A DNA stretch of 64,000 bases from Bartonella sp. 220B (GTDB taxonomy: Bacteria; Pseudomonadota; Alphaproteobacteria; Rhizobiales; Rhizobiaceae): the NCBI RefSeq assembly GCF_026930205.1, contig NZ_JANHOI010000004.1, positions 62,001 through 126,000 on the forward strand. Direction: 5' to 3'. Made by a program: the position numbers and the translations under genes. The notes under the pieces were generated by a model, which did not search any database, had not been told where the DNA came from, and saw only the letters and a program-made list of their open reading frames with translations. This document shows positions 1-9,760 of the stretch, piece by piece (positions within the stretch are counted from its first letter, which is position 1; every line of letters begins with the position of its first letter).

Positions 1-132
1 TATTTTTTGCTTTCGACACCACTAAGGGCACCACTTTATCACGTGACGCCCTCTCAATAATTATACATTTTATATCAAAAATTTCATAACCAACGATATA
101 GTTTAAAATCTCTGACAATAATTTAAAAACCA

Positions 133-1056
133 CTACCCCTTTGCGGCCGCTGCAACTTCTGCTGCAAAGTCAGTCTCTTCTTTTTCCACACCTTCCCCTA
201 ATGCGAAGCGCACAAACCCTGTAATTTTCGCGGGTGCACCAATCAACTTTTCAGCATCCTTTAAAGCCGATTCAACACTCATATCAGGATTCATAACAAA
301 AGCCTGAGAAAGCAGAACAACCTCTTCAAAAAACTTACGCATGCGCCCTTCTACCATTTTTTCAATGATATTTTCAGGCTTCCCAGACTGGCGCGCCTGA
401 TCTGAAAAAATGGCTTTTTCACGCTCAACAGCGCTCACATCAACATTTTCCGCGGTCAGAGCTAATGGATTAGTTGCAGCAATATGCATCGCAACTTGCC
501 GACCAAAAGCGGTAGCAGCTTCCTTATTTCCCGTTGTTTCAATGGCAACCAAAACACCAAGTTTACCAAGCCCATCAGCCACACTATTATGTATATAAGT
601 AGCAACAACGCCATTCTCAACAGAGAGTTTTGCAGAACGCCGGAATGTCATATTTTCGCCAATAGTACCGATCGCATCTTTAATTGTAGCCTCTACAGTC
701 TTCTCAGAACTAGGGTAAAGAGATGCGGAAACAGCATCAACACCCCCCTTTGTCCCTAAAGCAGCTATAGCCACTTTACGTACAATGTCTTGGAATACGT
801 CATTGCGTGCTACAAAATCTGTTTCAGAATTAATTTCAACTAAAACCGCGCTTGAATCGTTTGATGCAACTCCGATTAATCCTTCAGCAGCCGTACGACC
901 AGCCTTCTTATCTGCTTTGGCTATTCCTTTTTTACGAAGCCAATCAACAGCGGCCTCCATGTCACCATTGGTCTCTGCCAGCGCTGCTTTACAGTCCATC
1001 ATACCAGCACCTGACAATTCCCGAAGTTCTTTTACTTGTGCAGCAGTAATGCTCAT
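133..1056 (-). CDS. tsf: Elongation factor Ts
   Basis: EF-Ts is the cytoplasmic nucleotide-exchange factor that displaces GDP from EF-Tu during translation elongation. The 307-residue product has the usual alphaproteobacterial length. Its N-terminal UBA-like domain carries the family signature around [16 protein letters not shown] (about residues 11-26), and the core contains the second signature near residues 73-86 ([13 protein letters not shown]). It lies 105 bases downstream of rpsB on the same strand, the classical rpsB-tsf operon; the gap contains a small GC hairpin (1087-1114). The gene starts at ATG 1056 behind an AAGAGG-type ribosome binding site. The next operon member would normally be pyrH, but too little sequence remains at the window edge to confirm it. 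Identification is secure. Confidence 0.98.
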   Translation of the reverse strand: MSITAAQVKELRELSGAGMMDCKAALAETNGDMEAAVDWLRKKGIAKADKKAGRTAAEGLIGVASNDSSAVLVEINSETDFVARNDVFQDIVRKVAIAALGTKGGVDAVSASLYPSSEKTVEATIKDAIGTIGENMTFRRSAKLSVENGVVATYIHNSVADGLGKLGVLVAIETTGNKEAATAFGRQVAMHIAATNPLALTAENVDVSAVEREKAIFSDQARQSGKPENIIEKMVEGRMRKFFEEVVLLSQAFVMNPDMSVESALKDAEKLIGAPAKITGFVRFALGEGVEKEETDFAAEVAAAAKG

Positions 1057-1086
1057 ATTTGCCTCTTTTATTTTGTAACAATAAAA

Positions 1087-1114
1087 GCGTGCGAGAAATA
1101 AAATCTGTGCACGC
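1087..1114 (-). promoter_or_regulatory. Hairpin between rpsB and tsf
   Basis: Six-base arms, GCGTGC at 1087-1092 and GCACGC at 1109-1114, are perfect complements in the rpsB-tsf gap. There is no T-run after the stem on the minus strand, so a full terminator is unlikely. It may modulate the ratio of the two products or stabilise the mRNA; this role is inference. Confidence 0.35.
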
Positions 1115-1161
1115 CCGTAATCTCTCTTTAGAAATAAGTACCTTAACAGGCGTTTTTTAAT

Positions 1162-1956
1162 TTACTCAGAAACTGAAGCAACATTTTCCAAAACGGGTTC
1201 CACATTTTCCAAAACGGGTTCCACAGGCGCATCAACTTGAGCTCCCAAATCAACTCCCATCGCACCTTGTTGACGTGCAATACCATCAAGCGCAGCACGC
1301 GCGAAAAGATCACAATAAAGAGTAATTGCACGTGAAGCGTCATCATTGCCTGGTATTGGATGCGTAATGTTATCAGGATCACAATTGGTATCAATAATAG
1401 CAATAACGGGGATACCTAAACGTTTTGCTTCTTGAATTGCAATATTTTCTTTGTTTGTATCGATAACAAATATAAGATCTGGAACGGAGCCCATATCCTT
1501 AATACCACCAAGCGCACGATTAAGCTTTTCACGATCACGCTCAAGATTCAAACGTTCTTTTTTGGTAAAACCCTGAGCTTCAGCAGCAAGAATTTTATCA
1601 AGCTTACGCAAACGATGGATCGAATGGGAAATCGTTTTCCAGTTTGTGAGCATACCGCCAAGCCAACGTGCATTAACATAATATTGTGCCGAACGATTCG
1701 CGGCATCAGCAATAATGTCAGATGCCTGCCGCTTCGTACCAACAAAGAGAATGCGTCCACCACGCGCAACTGTATCGGAAACAAGTTTAAGAGCTTGGTG
1801 CAAAAGAGGAACAGTCTGAGAAAGATCAATAATATGAATATTATTACGCTGACCGTAAATATAAGGAGTCATTTTTGGATTCCAGCGATGCGTCTGGTGA
1901 CCAAAATGTACGCCTGCTTCTAAAAGCTGATGCATAGTAAAATCGGGTAGTGCCAT
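1162..1956 (-). CDS. rpsB: 30S ribosomal protein S2
   Basis: S2 is a structural protein of the small ribosomal subunit. The 264-residue product shows the typical N-terminus ([19 protein letters not shown], about residues 11-29) and the second S2 signature around [19 protein letters not shown]. The C-terminal extension is acidic and contains an exact 21-base tandem duplication (1181-1222) that encodes a repeated VEPVLEN unit; this tail lies outside the conserved fold. The ATG at 1956 follows GGAAAGGAT, a good ribosome binding site. It is the first gene of an rpsB-tsf operon with a candidate promoter at 2069-2096. Identification is secure. Confidence 0.98.
   Translation of the reverse strand: MALPDFTMHQLLEAGVHFGHQTHRWNPKMTPYIYGQRNNIHIIDLSQTVPLLHQALKLVSDTVARGGRILFVGTKRQASDIIADAANRSAQYYVNARWLGGMLTNWKTISHSIHRLRKLDKILAAEAQGFTKKERLNLERDREKLNRALGGIKDMGSVPDLIFVIDTNKENIAIQEAKRLGIPVIAIIDTNCDPDNITHPIPGNDDASRAITLYCDLFARAALDGIARQQGAMGVDLGAQVDAPVEPVLENVEPVLENVASVSE
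1181..1222. repeat. 21-bp tandem duplication in the rpsB 3' end
   Basis: The 21-base unit beginning acattttccaaaacgg occurs twice in a row without mismatch (1181-1201 and 1202-1222). It is in frame, adding seven residues to the S2 tail. Such repeats can vary in copy number between strains. Confidence 0.85.
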
Positions 1957-2060
1957 AATTTATCCTTTCCGGTTTAACCTCCGCGGAAAAAGCAGAAAAA
2001 ACTGCTACCGGCGGACGTCTGCTAAATTTTTCTCGCAAACACCCAAACTCCGCGTGTGGA
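1957..2060 (-). promoter_or_regulatory. Structured leader of rpsB
   Basis: The stretch between the presumed promoter and rpsB is clearly more GC-rich than other spacers and holds self-complementary segments, including a GCAG-T6-CTGC hairpin and CCGCCGG/CCGCGG segments. Ribosomal protein S2 is known to repress its own operon through the leader in other bacteria. That this leader does so here is inference. Confidence 0.35.
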
Positions 2061-2068
2061 ATGAGGAC

Positions 2069-2096
2069 AACATACTAATATTTGATTCTTTTTCAA
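2069..2096 (-). promoter_or_regulatory. Candidate promoter of rpsB-tsf
   Basis: On the minus strand a TTGAAA -35 box (2091-2096) is followed after 16 bases by TATGTT (2069-2074). This matches a housekeeping sigma-70 type promoter reasonably well and would place the start of transcription about 105 bases upstream of the rpsB ATG. Confidence 0.45.
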
Positions 2097-2114
2097 GTCA
2101 TTTTCTGCAACCAT

Positions 2115-2939
2115 TTAATATTTACATTGATCATTATTTTTCCCAAGGTCGAGGAATTCAAGACTATTCAATTTTGCGCGCACTGCAAAAGTTCCATAAT
2201 CTATATGAAGATTACGCATAACACCATTTTCATGTAAGAGAAAACTGGTACGATAGATTGGTAAGCCATCTTTTTTTTCTACATCATCAAAATAAGAAAT
2301 TGTAACAGGCCAATATTTCTCTTCATCCAATTTTCTCATTTCTTCCGTTTCAGTATCAGACAAAAGCGTTTTCTTTTCCCCAATGACTACACTTTCCTTG
2401 ATAACTTTATCTGCTTTATCTGTTCCATCAAATACTGTAACATAGTAAAAATGATGACCTGCTTTTGCATGGCGAATGATATTTTTGAGTTGCATGATTG
2501 GAAATTCAGCTGTTGCAAATTTATATTCTTTTTCCTTTGGCTTTTCTAATTTAACGACAATACCATCTTGAATACGCTCAGCTACTCCTTGAGAGCGACG
2601 TACAACCTCTTGTCCAACTTGATCTGTAACACTAAAACGGAACATACGGCCATCACCCGTTTCATAACTCGTTGTCTGTTGGTCCGTTAAATGTACTGGC
2701 ATATCTTCACTCTGAATACGGCTGACAAAACGGAAGCGTGTCGTATAGCCTTGACATGCTGAACCTGTGAGTTCGTAAACCATTCGCCCAGACATCCCAG
2801 AAATTGTCATTTCATGAGAAACACTGTCGAGATGAAAATCGTAAATTGCTCGATGAGGTACAATAAAAACGGGCTCTTCAGCCTTCGCAGGATATAAAAG
2901 AATAACATATAAAATTATTACAAATAATGATCTGTTCAT
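2115..2939 (-). CDS. EipB-like periplasmic envelope protein (DUF1849)
   Basis: The protein resembles the DUF1849/EipB family, periplasmic proteins needed for envelope integrity in Brucella and relatives. I choose ATG 2939 over the upstream in-frame start at 3017, because it puts a clean signal peptide at the N-terminus (MNRSLFVIILYVILLYPAKA, cleavage after AKA). The mature part begins with EEPVFIVPHRAIYDFHL and has the family pattern of short beta-strand repeats. Two cysteines, one in GSACQG and one five residues or so from the C-terminus (DQCKY), fit the conserved disulphide known in EipB. It stands alone, downstream of and separated from its neighbours, divergent from the ridA-like gene. 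Family assignment is by pattern recognition. Confidence 0.8.
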   Translation of the reverse strand: MNRSLFVIILYVILLYPAKAEEPVFIVPHRAIYDFHLDSVSHEMTISGMSGRMVYELTGSACQGYTTRFRFVSRIQSEDMPVHLTDQQTTSYETGDGRMFRFSVTDQVGQEVVRRSQGVAERIQDGIVVKLEKPKEKEYKFATAEFPIMQLKNIIRHAKAGHHFYYVTVFDGTDKADKVIKESVVIGEKKTLLSDTETEEMRKLDEEKYWPVTISYFDDVEKKDGLPIYRTSFLLHENGVMRNLHIDYGTFAVRAKLNSLEFLDLGKNNDQCKY

Positions 2940-3084
2940 TCTCAACTTCCAATTCTGTCCCCGTTGCATAACACCATATAATAAGGCAAAAAAGACTAAC
3001 TTCTCAATTAACCACACATTTCCTTAAATCAAAAATTAGTTTATGCAATGGATATATTGTAGAATAAGCTACGGAGTTTAAATT

Positions 3085-3546
3085 ATGACCAACGTGATTG
3101 AAAACAACTTAAAAACATTTGGAATTACTCTTCCCGAAGCAGTGAATCCCATTGCCAATTACTTAACAGCTTCACAAAGTGGCAATCAACTCTTTATTTC
3201 TGGACAACTCCCTCTTGTTGAGGGAAAACCACTAACAATCGGTAAAGTCGGCTTAACTGTTAGCATTGAACAAGCAAAAAAAGCATCTGAAGCTTGTGCA
3301 CTCAATATTTTAGCACAAATCAAAGCAGTTCTTGGTGACTTAAACAAAATAAAACGCGTCATAAAAATCACCGTTTTTGTAGCTGTAGATCCTCATTTTA
3401 CCGATATTCCTCTTGTTGCCAATGGCGCTTCTGATTTGTTTGTCAATATTCTTGGTGAAAGAGGAAAACACGCTCGCTCTGCTATTGGTGTCGCCTCTCT
3501 TCCTATGAATGTTCCAGTAGAAGTTGAAGCTATTATAGAAATCTAA
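3085..3546 (+). CDS. RidA/YjgF family protein
   Basis: RidA-family proteins are small trimeric enzymes that hydrolyse reactive enamine/imine intermediates made by PLP enzymes. The 153-residue product has the family core: NYLTASQSGNQLFISGQLP near residues 26-44, and the C-terminal stretch with RSAIGVASLPMNVPVEVEAI. This longer version with an extra N-terminal segment is the subfamily common in alphaproteobacteria, so the exact substrate is unknown. A GGAG ribosome binding site precedes ATG 3085. It is followed closely by the HIT-protein gene on the same strand. The family is clear; the role is not. Confidence 0.88.
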   Translation: MTNVIENNLKTFGITLPEAVNPIANYLTASQSGNQLFISGQLPLVEGKPLTIGKVGLTVSIEQAKKASEACALNILAQIKAVLGDLNKIKRVIKITVFVAVDPHFTDIPLVANGASDLFVNILGERGKHARSAIGVASLPMNVPVEVEAIIEI

Positions 3547-3669
3547 ACTTTATCAAGAACAGCGTATCACCATAAAGTGATAACCAAGTGCAAAATTTGT
3601 TTTTTAACCCTATACCAACCATTGCACGCTCCAGTCTTAAAATTAAAATGCATAAAAGGAAATATTTGT

Positions 3670-4092
3670 ATGAAACAAGCTTATGACAATAACAATATTT
3701 TTGCTAAATTGATTCGCAATGAAATCCCTTCTGTTCGTGTCTACGAAGATGATAATGTCATTGCCTTCATGGATATCATGCCACAAGCCCCAGGACATAC
3801 GTTAGTTATTCCCCGAAAAGGCTCTAGGAACCTATTGGATGCGGATACTGAAACATTATTTCCAGTCATTAAAGCAGTTCAGAAAATCGCCAATGCTGTA
3901 AAAAAAGCTTTTCACGCAGATGGTATAACAGTCATGCAATTGAATGAAGCAGCAAGTCAACAAACCATTTATCATCTCCATTTCCACATCATACCACGTA
4001 TGGAAGGAATAGAGCTTGCACCCCATAATAATGTTATAACACCTACAGAAATCCTTGAAGAGAACGCAAAAAAAATCCGTGCAGCCCTTTAA
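3670..4092 (+). CDS. HIT family hydrolase
   Basis: A histidine-triad protein, probably hydrolysing nucleoside phosphoramidates or adenylated substrates. The triad appears as HLHFHII (H-x-H-x-H) near the C-terminus, and the N-terminal half shows NNIFAKLIRNEIPSVRVYED and PQAPGHTLVIPRKG, typical of the HinT/HIT branch. An earlier in-frame ATG at 3577 exists, but 3670 has an AAAAGGA site nine bases upstream and gives the normal family length of 140 residues, so I use it. The gene is convergent with clpA, only seven bases apart. The precise substrate cannot be read from the sequence. Confidence 0.9.
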   Translation: MKQAYDNNNIFAKLIRNEIPSVRVYEDDNVIAFMDIMPQAPGHTLVIPRKGSRNLLDADTETLFPVIKAVQKIANAVKKAFHADGITVMQLNEAASQQTIYHLHFHIIPRMEGIELAPHNNVITPTEILEENAKKIRAAL

Positions 4093-4099
4093 AGCGCTT

Positions 4100-6451
4100 T
4101 TAAATCGTTGAACTTTTTTTCTTGACATATTTTTTGGTAAAATGTGTCGTTTTTTTATTCTTTGCGCCAACAGATATATTAGAAGATGAAATCTCTAACT
4201 GCAATTTCTCTTTTCCCCCGTTTGATTTTTGTGTCAATACGCGCACCATGCCACCATTGCGCAACTTTCCGAATAAAATTTCGTCAGCTAATGGCTTCTT
4301 AATATGCTCTTGTATAACACGGTTCAATGGACGTGCCCCCATCTGGGAATCGTATCCTTTATTCGCAAGCCAAACCATAGCAGAACGACTTAATTCAAAA
4401 CAAATTCCCCGATCAGCTAATTGTGCTTCAAGTTGAAAAATAAATTTTTGCACGATCTGATTGATGATTAACAGAGATAAAGGGGAAAACGGAATGATCG
4501 CATCTAGCCGGTTACGAAATTCCGGTGTAAAGAGCCTATTAATTGCTTCAATATCATCACCATCGCGATACAGTTTGCCAAATCCGATAGCCGACTTTGC
4601 CAACTCTGAAGCACCGGCATTAGTTGTCATAATTAAAATAATATTGCAAAAATCAATTTTTTTGCCATTATGGTCTGTTAATTTACCGTAATCCATCACC
4701 TGCAATAAAATATTAAATAATTCTGGATGCGCTTTTTCAATCTCATCCAACAATAAAACTGCATGCGGTTTCTGATCAACTGCATCTGTAAGGAGACCTC
4801 CTTGATCAAACCCTATATAACCTGGAGGAGCTCCAATTAAGCGCGCCACTGTATGCCGCTCCATATATTCTGACATATCAAAGCGTAATAATTCAATGCC
4901 TAAAGAAGATGCAAGCTGTTTTGCAACTTCAGTTTTTCCCACACCTGTTGGTCCTGAAAATAAATAACTTCCTATTGGTTTGTCTGATTCGCGCAATCCT
5001 GCTCGCGCCAATTTAATTGATGAAACCAATGCGGAAATTGCCTGATCTTGCCCATAAACAACATGCTTGAGTTCTCCTTCAAGCTTGCTCAGCGTCTTTT
5101 GATCATCGCCCGAAACTGTTTTTGGTGGAATCCTTGCCATAGTAGCAACAGTTGCTTCAACTTCTTTGACACCTATACTTTTTTTCCTTTGCTTTTTTGG
5201 CAAAAGCTTTTGTGCTGCACCACTTTCATCAATAACATCAATTGCTTTATCCGGTAATCGGCGATCAATTATATAACGTGCGGACAATTCTACAGATGCC
5301 TTCATCGCCTGATCAGTGTATTTAATTTGATGAAAATTTTCAAAATAAGGCTGCAGCCCCTGCAAAATCTTAATTGTATCAGCAATCGACGGCTCGTTAA
5401 CATCAATCTTCTGAAAACGGCGCTCTAAAGCACGATCTTGTTCAAAGATTTTACGATATTCTCTGTAAGTCGTTGAACCAATACATAGAATAGTTCCGGA
5501 AGATAATGCAGGTTTTAAAAGATTTGCCGCATCCATATTTCCTCCCAATGTAGCCCCTGCTCCAATTAAAGTATGAATTTCATCAATAAATAAAACAGCG
5601 TTTGGAGACTGCTCAAATTCTTTAATAACGTGCTTTAACCGTTCTTCAAAATCACCACGATAGCGTGTACCAGCAACAAGCCCTCCGATATCAAGGGAAA
5701 ATATTGTTGCATTTGATAAAACTTCAGGGACCTGCCCATCAACAATACGTTTTGCTAATCCTTCAATGATAGCGGTTTTTCCAACGCCAGGATCGCCAAC
5801 CAAAAGCGGATTGTTTTTTGACCTTCTACATAAAACCTGAATCATACGTGAAATCTCTACTTCACGACCAATTAATAAATCAATTTTTCCATTTCGTGCC
5901 TTACAATTGAGATCAACACAATAAGCAGCCAGTGCACCTGTTACCTTTTCTTCATTGTCTAAAATCTGCTGATCCAATTGCTCTTCAAGTCCCTCAAGTA
6001 ACATAGATAATCCCTCATCCCGAGCGATACCATGTGAAATAAAACGTACAGCATCATAACGTGTCATTCCCATCTCTTGGAGAAAATATGCCGCATGACT
6101 TTCACGTTCAGAAAAAATTGCAACCAGAACATTGGCTCCTGAAACTTCATCTTTTCCAGCTGATTGAGCATGAATTACCGCACGTTGGATAACACGCTGG
6201 AAAAATGTTGTTGGTTTTGTATCCTCATCGGCTTTAATCTGTCCATCCAATTCTAACTGGATATAGTTTATTAAGCGCTCTCGCAGTTCTTCTACATCTA
6301 CCTGACAAGCCTGAATAACTAAATTTGCATCAGCATCATCTAGAAGAGCCAGCAGAAGATGCTCTAATGTCGCATATTCATGCCGCGCTTGAGTAGCAAT
6401 TGTTAATGCCCGATGCAAAACCTCTTCAAGACTAGGTGTAAAAGATGGCAT
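4100..6451 (-). CDS. clpA: ATP-dependent Clp protease ATP-binding subunit ClpA
   Basis: ClpA is the hexameric AAA+ unfoldase that feeds substrates to ClpP. The 783-residue protein has the N-domain (residues 1-145), a first AAA+ module with Walker A GDPGVGKT, a second with GPTGVGKT, the pore-loop-like segment [16 protein letters not shown], and a C-terminal D2-small domain. A SAIGFG segment fits the ClpP-binding loop (IGF/IGL). There is no long middle domain as in ClpB, so ClpA is the right subfamily. It follows clpS by six bases, the standard clpS-clpA pair. The lysine- and serine-rich last 25 residues are a poorly conserved tail. Identification is secure. Confidence 0.97.
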   Translation of the reverse strand: MPSFTPSLEEVLHRALTIATQARHEYATLEHLLLALLDDADANLVIQACQVDVEELRERLINYIQLELDGQIKADEDTKPTTFFQRVIQRAVIHAQSAGKDEVSGANVLVAIFSERESHAAYFLQEMGMTRYDAVRFISHGIARDEGLSMLLEGLEEQLDQQILDNEEKVTGALAAYCVDLNCKARNGKIDLLIGREVEISRMIQVLCRRSKNNPLLVGDPGVGKTAIIEGLAKRIVDGQVPEVLSNATIFSLDIGGLVAGTRYRGDFEERLKHVIKEFEQSPNAVLFIDEIHTLIGAGATLGGNMDAANLLKPALSSGTILCIGSTTYREYRKIFEQDRALERRFQKIDVNEPSIADTIKILQGLQPYFENFHQIKYTDQAMKASVELSARYIIDRRLPDKAIDVIDESGAAQKLLPKKQRKKSIGVKEVEATVATMARIPPKTVSGDDQKTLSKLEGELKHVVYGQDQAISALVSSIKLARAGLRESDKPIGSYLFSGPTGVGKTEVAKQLASSLGIELLRFDMSEYMERHTVARLIGAPPGYIGFDQGGLLTDAVDQKPHAVLLLDEIEKAHPELFNILLQVMDYGKLTDHNGKKIDFCNIILIMTTNAGASELAKSAIGFGKLYRDGDDIEAINRLFTPEFRNRLDAIIPFSPLSLLIINQIVQKFIFQLEAQLADRGICFELSRSAMVWLANKGYDSQMGARPLNRVIQEHIKKPLADEILFGKLRNGGMVRVLTQKSNGGKEKLQLEISSSNISVGAKNKKTTHFTKKYVKKKSSTI

Positions 6452-6457
6452 AACTCC

Positions 6458-6877
6458 TCACTTCCATTCCATTACACATTGTAATGGATGTTCATTTCGA
6501 CGTGCACACTCTCTAACTTGTATCACTTTCATTTCAGCTACTTCATAACTATAAGTCCCGCATTCGCCTACCCCATTCTGATGAACATGTAACATGATAC
6601 GTGTTGCTTCTTCTAAACTTTTTTTAAAAAAATTTTTTAAAACAAAAACAACGAAATCCATAGGCGTGTAATCATCATTAAGTAAAAGCACACGATACAG
6701 CATAGGTTTTTGAAGTTTTAATCTAATCCTGGACATTATAAAGACATCTCGGCTACTTTTATCCCAATTCTTGCCCTTTTCATTATGCATAATGTGTACT
6801 ATAGAATTTGTTATTAGTTTTTGTACCACTACTATTTCCTGTGCTGTATATTTTTTATTAATTTTAAGTTCTTTCAT
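6458..6877 (-). CDS. clpS: ClpS adaptor protein
   Basis: ClpS binds the ClpA N-domain and delivers N-degron substrates. The conserved core lies in residues 60-139: [20 protein letters not shown], then [19 protein letters not shown] and YEVAEMKV, with the NDDYT-M and HxxG elements of the N-degron pocket present. The N-terminal 45-60 residues are longer than in most homologues, and internal ATG codons (for example the one before [10 protein letters not shown]) are possible alternative starts. The gene ends six bases before clpA. Function is clear; the exact start is not. Confidence 0.93.
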   Translation of the reverse strand: MKELKINKKYTAQEIVVVQKLITNSIVHIMHNEKGKNWDKSSRDVFIMSRIRLKLQKPMLYRVLLLNDDYTPMDFVVFVLKNFFKKSLEEATRIMLHVHQNGVGECGTYSYEVAEMKVIQVRECARRNEHPLQCVMEWK

Positions 6878-7061
6878 AACTATTGCAACAGCTGTTTGTA
6901 TAAAGAAAAAACTTTCTTTTTTGGTTAGGTTTTAAAAAGGGGGAAATCACAAAATAATTTCTGTAAACAAATTAGTAATATCATTCATCTAAATTGTGTC
7001 AGCGTAAAGAAAAAACTTTACAAAAGTTTTTCAGATTAAATGGAGAAATAGGATACTGCCA

Positions 7062-8411
7062 GTGTATATTAACTGCCAAAAAATTGCGTGTTTCTACCAA
7101 AAGGTAACAATCGCTTTTATTATTTTAGTTCTTTCTTACTCTGGAGCATCAGCTACTCCTCAAGGAGCCTATCCTGATAAATATGCCGCAATCGTTATAG
7201 ATGCAAATACAGGAAAAACTTTATTTCAAGCCAATGCAACCCTCAAACGGTATCCTGCATCTTTAACAAAAATGATGACACTTTACATGCTTTTTGAATC
7301 CTTGCATATGCGTCGTCTTACCCCCAATACACCAATTCCCGTCTCACATTATGCAGCAACACGGCCACCAACAAAAATCGGATTTAAAGCAGGTCAAACA
7401 ATTTCTGCAGAAGCCGCTGCAAAAGCTCTCATTACAAGATCAGCAAATGATGTTGCAACTGCCATTGCAGAGTATCTCGGCGGTAATGAAAAAAAATTCG
7501 CTCGAATGATGACTGCTAAAGCCCGCAAACTTGGCATGACACATACACATTTCGCAAATGCTTCAGGGCTTCCTGATGTGCGTAATTATTCTACAGCGCG
7601 GGATATGGCCACTTTATCATTAGCCTTGCGCAAAAATTTTCCACAACAGTATAATTTGTTCAAAATCAAAAGTTTTACTTTCCGCGGACATACAATTAAC
7701 AACCACAATAAGCTTGTCAAAATCATGAAAGGTGTAGATGGAATTAAAACCGGCTACACACAAATGTCAGGTTCTAATCTAGCGACTTCGATGCGTCTTG
7801 AAGGACGATCTATCGTTGCTGTCGTTATGGGAGGTAAATCATCTACCGCACGTGACGAGCATATGGCCAGCTTATTGAGCCAATACTTGCCAAAAGCAAG
7901 TAGGGCGAAAAGTAGTAGCCCTTTAATGGCTTCTGTACACTATAATTTACCTAAAGGTATAAATATTCCTATACCAAGTGTTAAAGCTGAACCAACCAAT
8001 TTCGATGATGAAATTTCCACTATGTTAACAGCATTTGCAGAACAGCCTAGAAATTCCAATATGGCAATAGCTGCTGTCAACCAAGCAATTATACCAATCC
8101 CTAATCCTCAAAAAGCTATGCCCGTTGAGACTCATAAAATTTTTACAGCTTCTTTGTTCACAAACGCCGGATGGGCTATCCAAATTGGTTCTCTTCCTAG
8201 TGAAGAACAAGCAAAAAAACTACTTTTAAAAGCAAAAGACACAGCTTATTCTGCTTTAAAGCGCACATCTTCACATATGCAACTTTTTGAGAAAAGTGGA
8301 CGTCATTATTACCGAGCTCGATTTATAGGCTTTCAATCAAAAAAAGATGCTCTCAATGCTTGTTCTACATTAAAGAAAGCAAATTTTAACTGCTATACTG
8401 TAGCTTATTAA
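7062..8411 (+). CDS. D-alanyl-D-alanine carboxypeptidase with SPOR domain
   Basis: A penicillin-binding protein of the S11 (DacA/DacC/DacF) family that trims the terminal D-Ala from peptidoglycan stem peptides in the periplasm. The three active-site motifs are visible: SLTK in YPASLTKMMT, SxN in RSANDVATAI, and KTG in DGIKTGYT. An N-terminal signal peptide ends near GASATPQGAYP. The C-terminal 85 residues (from about AGWAIQIGSLPSEEQAK) form a SPOR domain, which binds denuded septal glycan and so points to a role at division sites. The start is GTG at 7062. A small unknown gene follows 31 bases downstream. Confidence 0.93.
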   Translation: MYINCQKIACFYQKVTIAFIILVLSYSGASATPQGAYPDKYAAIVIDANTGKTLFQANATLKRYPASLTKMMTLYMLFESLHMRRLTPNTPIPVSHYAATRPPTKIGFKAGQTISAEAAAKALITRSANDVATAIAEYLGGNEKKFARMMTAKARKLGMTHTHFANASGLPDVRNYSTARDMATLSLALRKNFPQQYNLFKIKSFTFRGHTINNHNKLVKIMKGVDGIKTGYTQMSGSNLATSMRLEGRSIVAVVMGGKSSTARDEHMASLLSQYLPKASRAKSSSPLMASVHYNLPKGINIPIPSVKAEPTNFDDEISTMLTAFAEQPRNSNMAIAAVNQAIIPIPNPQKAMPVETHKIFTASLFTNAGWAIQIGSLPSEEQAKKLLLKAKDTAYSALKRTSSHMQLFEKSGRHYYRARFIGFQSKKDALNACSTLKKANFNCYTVAY

Positions 8412-8442
8412 AAGTTTTTGAATTCGCGTTAAGGATAGTATC

Positions 8443-8721
8443 ATGACCGATAATGCTCTTGCTTCATCCATTAAAAAAGAAAAATTATTGAAGCAATCAT
8501 CTCTTCTCTCATTGCGTTCTCTTCACGATGCTGCAACAAAACTTGCTAATTTAAGATATAGCCCAGCTGCGTTAGATACACCGTCTCTTGTTAACCTTCT
8601 CATTTGCCAAACGATACGAAATCGTCGTCTGTCCATGCCTCCTGTACGCATTCATTTACGCGTAGCAAGCCAAACCGGTAATGTACCTATTAAAATCCAT
8701 CTAGGTGCAACAAACGCCTAA
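8443..8721 (+). CDS. Small hypothetical protein, 92 residues
   Basis: I do not recognise this protein. It is supported by a good AAGGA ribosome binding site before ATG 8443 and by its position 31 bases after the carboxypeptidase gene on the same strand, which suggests cotranscription. It has no signal peptide or membrane segment. The N-terminal two thirds look helical (KLLKQSSLLSLRSLHDAATKL), and the last 25 residues (PPVRIHLRVASQTGNVPIKI) look like a beta hairpin. A role linked to its upstream neighbour is only a guess from position. Confidence 0.6.
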   Translation: MTDNALASSIKKEKLLKQSSLLSLRSLHDAATKLANLRYSPAALDTPSLVNLLICQTIRNRRLSMPPVRIHLRVASQTGNVPIKIHLGATNA

Positions 8722-9760
8722 TTCTGTAGATCATGTCCGCAAAAGCTATTTTGTAAATTAAGAATATTCACACATTGTCTACAACTTAAAAAAATCTTTT
8801 AGTACACGCAACTTCTTCCTCAAATTTCAAACATCGCGCTTGCAGGGTTCTCTTCAACTCTCTGATTAGATTTTTAATAAAACCATCTCTTAAGGCGCAT
8901 AAAATACCAAATGTCAGACTTACCTTTGGATTTAATATCAAAGATTATTCTTGATCTTTTTTCATAAGAAGAAATAGTCCCATCGGATGCAAAGTTTTCT
9001 CATTGGTTGGGCACAACCATAATAACTCACTGAAGAGAATTCTCTTCAATAAAGCATAAATTCACCCATGCAACATAAGCCCCATATGACATAAGCATTG
9101 TATAAGATTTCCTAAATTTTTTGAGTCAACTCGTGTTTTCTTTTAAAAGAAAAGCAACTTTAAAATACAACTCCTTATAGTTTCTCACTCTCTACTTTTC
9201 GCGAAAAACTATGAATCGTATAACTCCCACAAGCCTCTACACCCTCACTTTTACACAGCCAGAGCCCAACTATCACCCCTTGTATTTATTCGTACTCATG
9301 TGTCACCACTATTCTTGTACTCAAAAAATTTTTTACACGTATGCTCATCCACCTTTCGCACTGTGATTCAATGAGTTCTGGTGATTTATTGGTAATAATG
9401 CGTAAAACAAAAACGTCTTACAATATCAAATAGTTTGACATAACATGAAAATAATTAATTTGTTAGCGTCTAGCGAAGACAGCTTTAATAAAGCTCATTC
9501 ATCATTTTACAACTTCAATGAGACCGCAGAATACAAGAATATTCTCTTATGATAAATTAATTTTGTTCTCTTGCACATCACACGCGAAATAGCTCTGTGA
9601 AGCCGTTTAAGCAGAGACTCAATATATCTCTTTATAAACCGTTTTAATACAAAAGCTTCCAGCCAATACTGAGAACTCACAAATACAATGATGGTGCCCG
9701 CTGTTACTTTCATAAGCAATAGACAGCCAGAATTTACCAGATTACAATCCGTTGCACGCT
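8722..9760. other. Long spacer without a convincing gene
   Basis: About 1 kb between the small hypothetical gene and sdaA. No reading frame has both a ribosome binding site and recognisable content. It contains a perfect 18-bp palindrome (9031-9048). The spacer may be a decayed gene region, but I could not identify an ancestor. Confidence 0.6.
9031..9048. repeat. Perfect 18-bp palindrome
   Basis: TGAAGAGAATTCTCTTCA is its own reverse complement over 18 bases. It is isolated in a gene-free spacer with no T-run on either side, so it is not an obvious terminator. It could be a dimeric protein binding site. Confidence 0.7.

Noticed and set aside
1-132. Possible start of pyrH downstream of tsf
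   Set aside because: pyrH commonly follows tsf, but no reading frame in these 132 bases matches the UMP kinase N-terminus, so it cannot be supported.
1432-1923. 163-codon frame opposite rpsB
   Set aside because: A shadow of the conserved S2 coding sequence on the other strand.
9507-9719. Minus-strand 70-codon frame in the spacer before sdaA
   Set aside because: No ribosome binding site, no recognised content, and an amino-acid mix typical of AT-rich random sequence.
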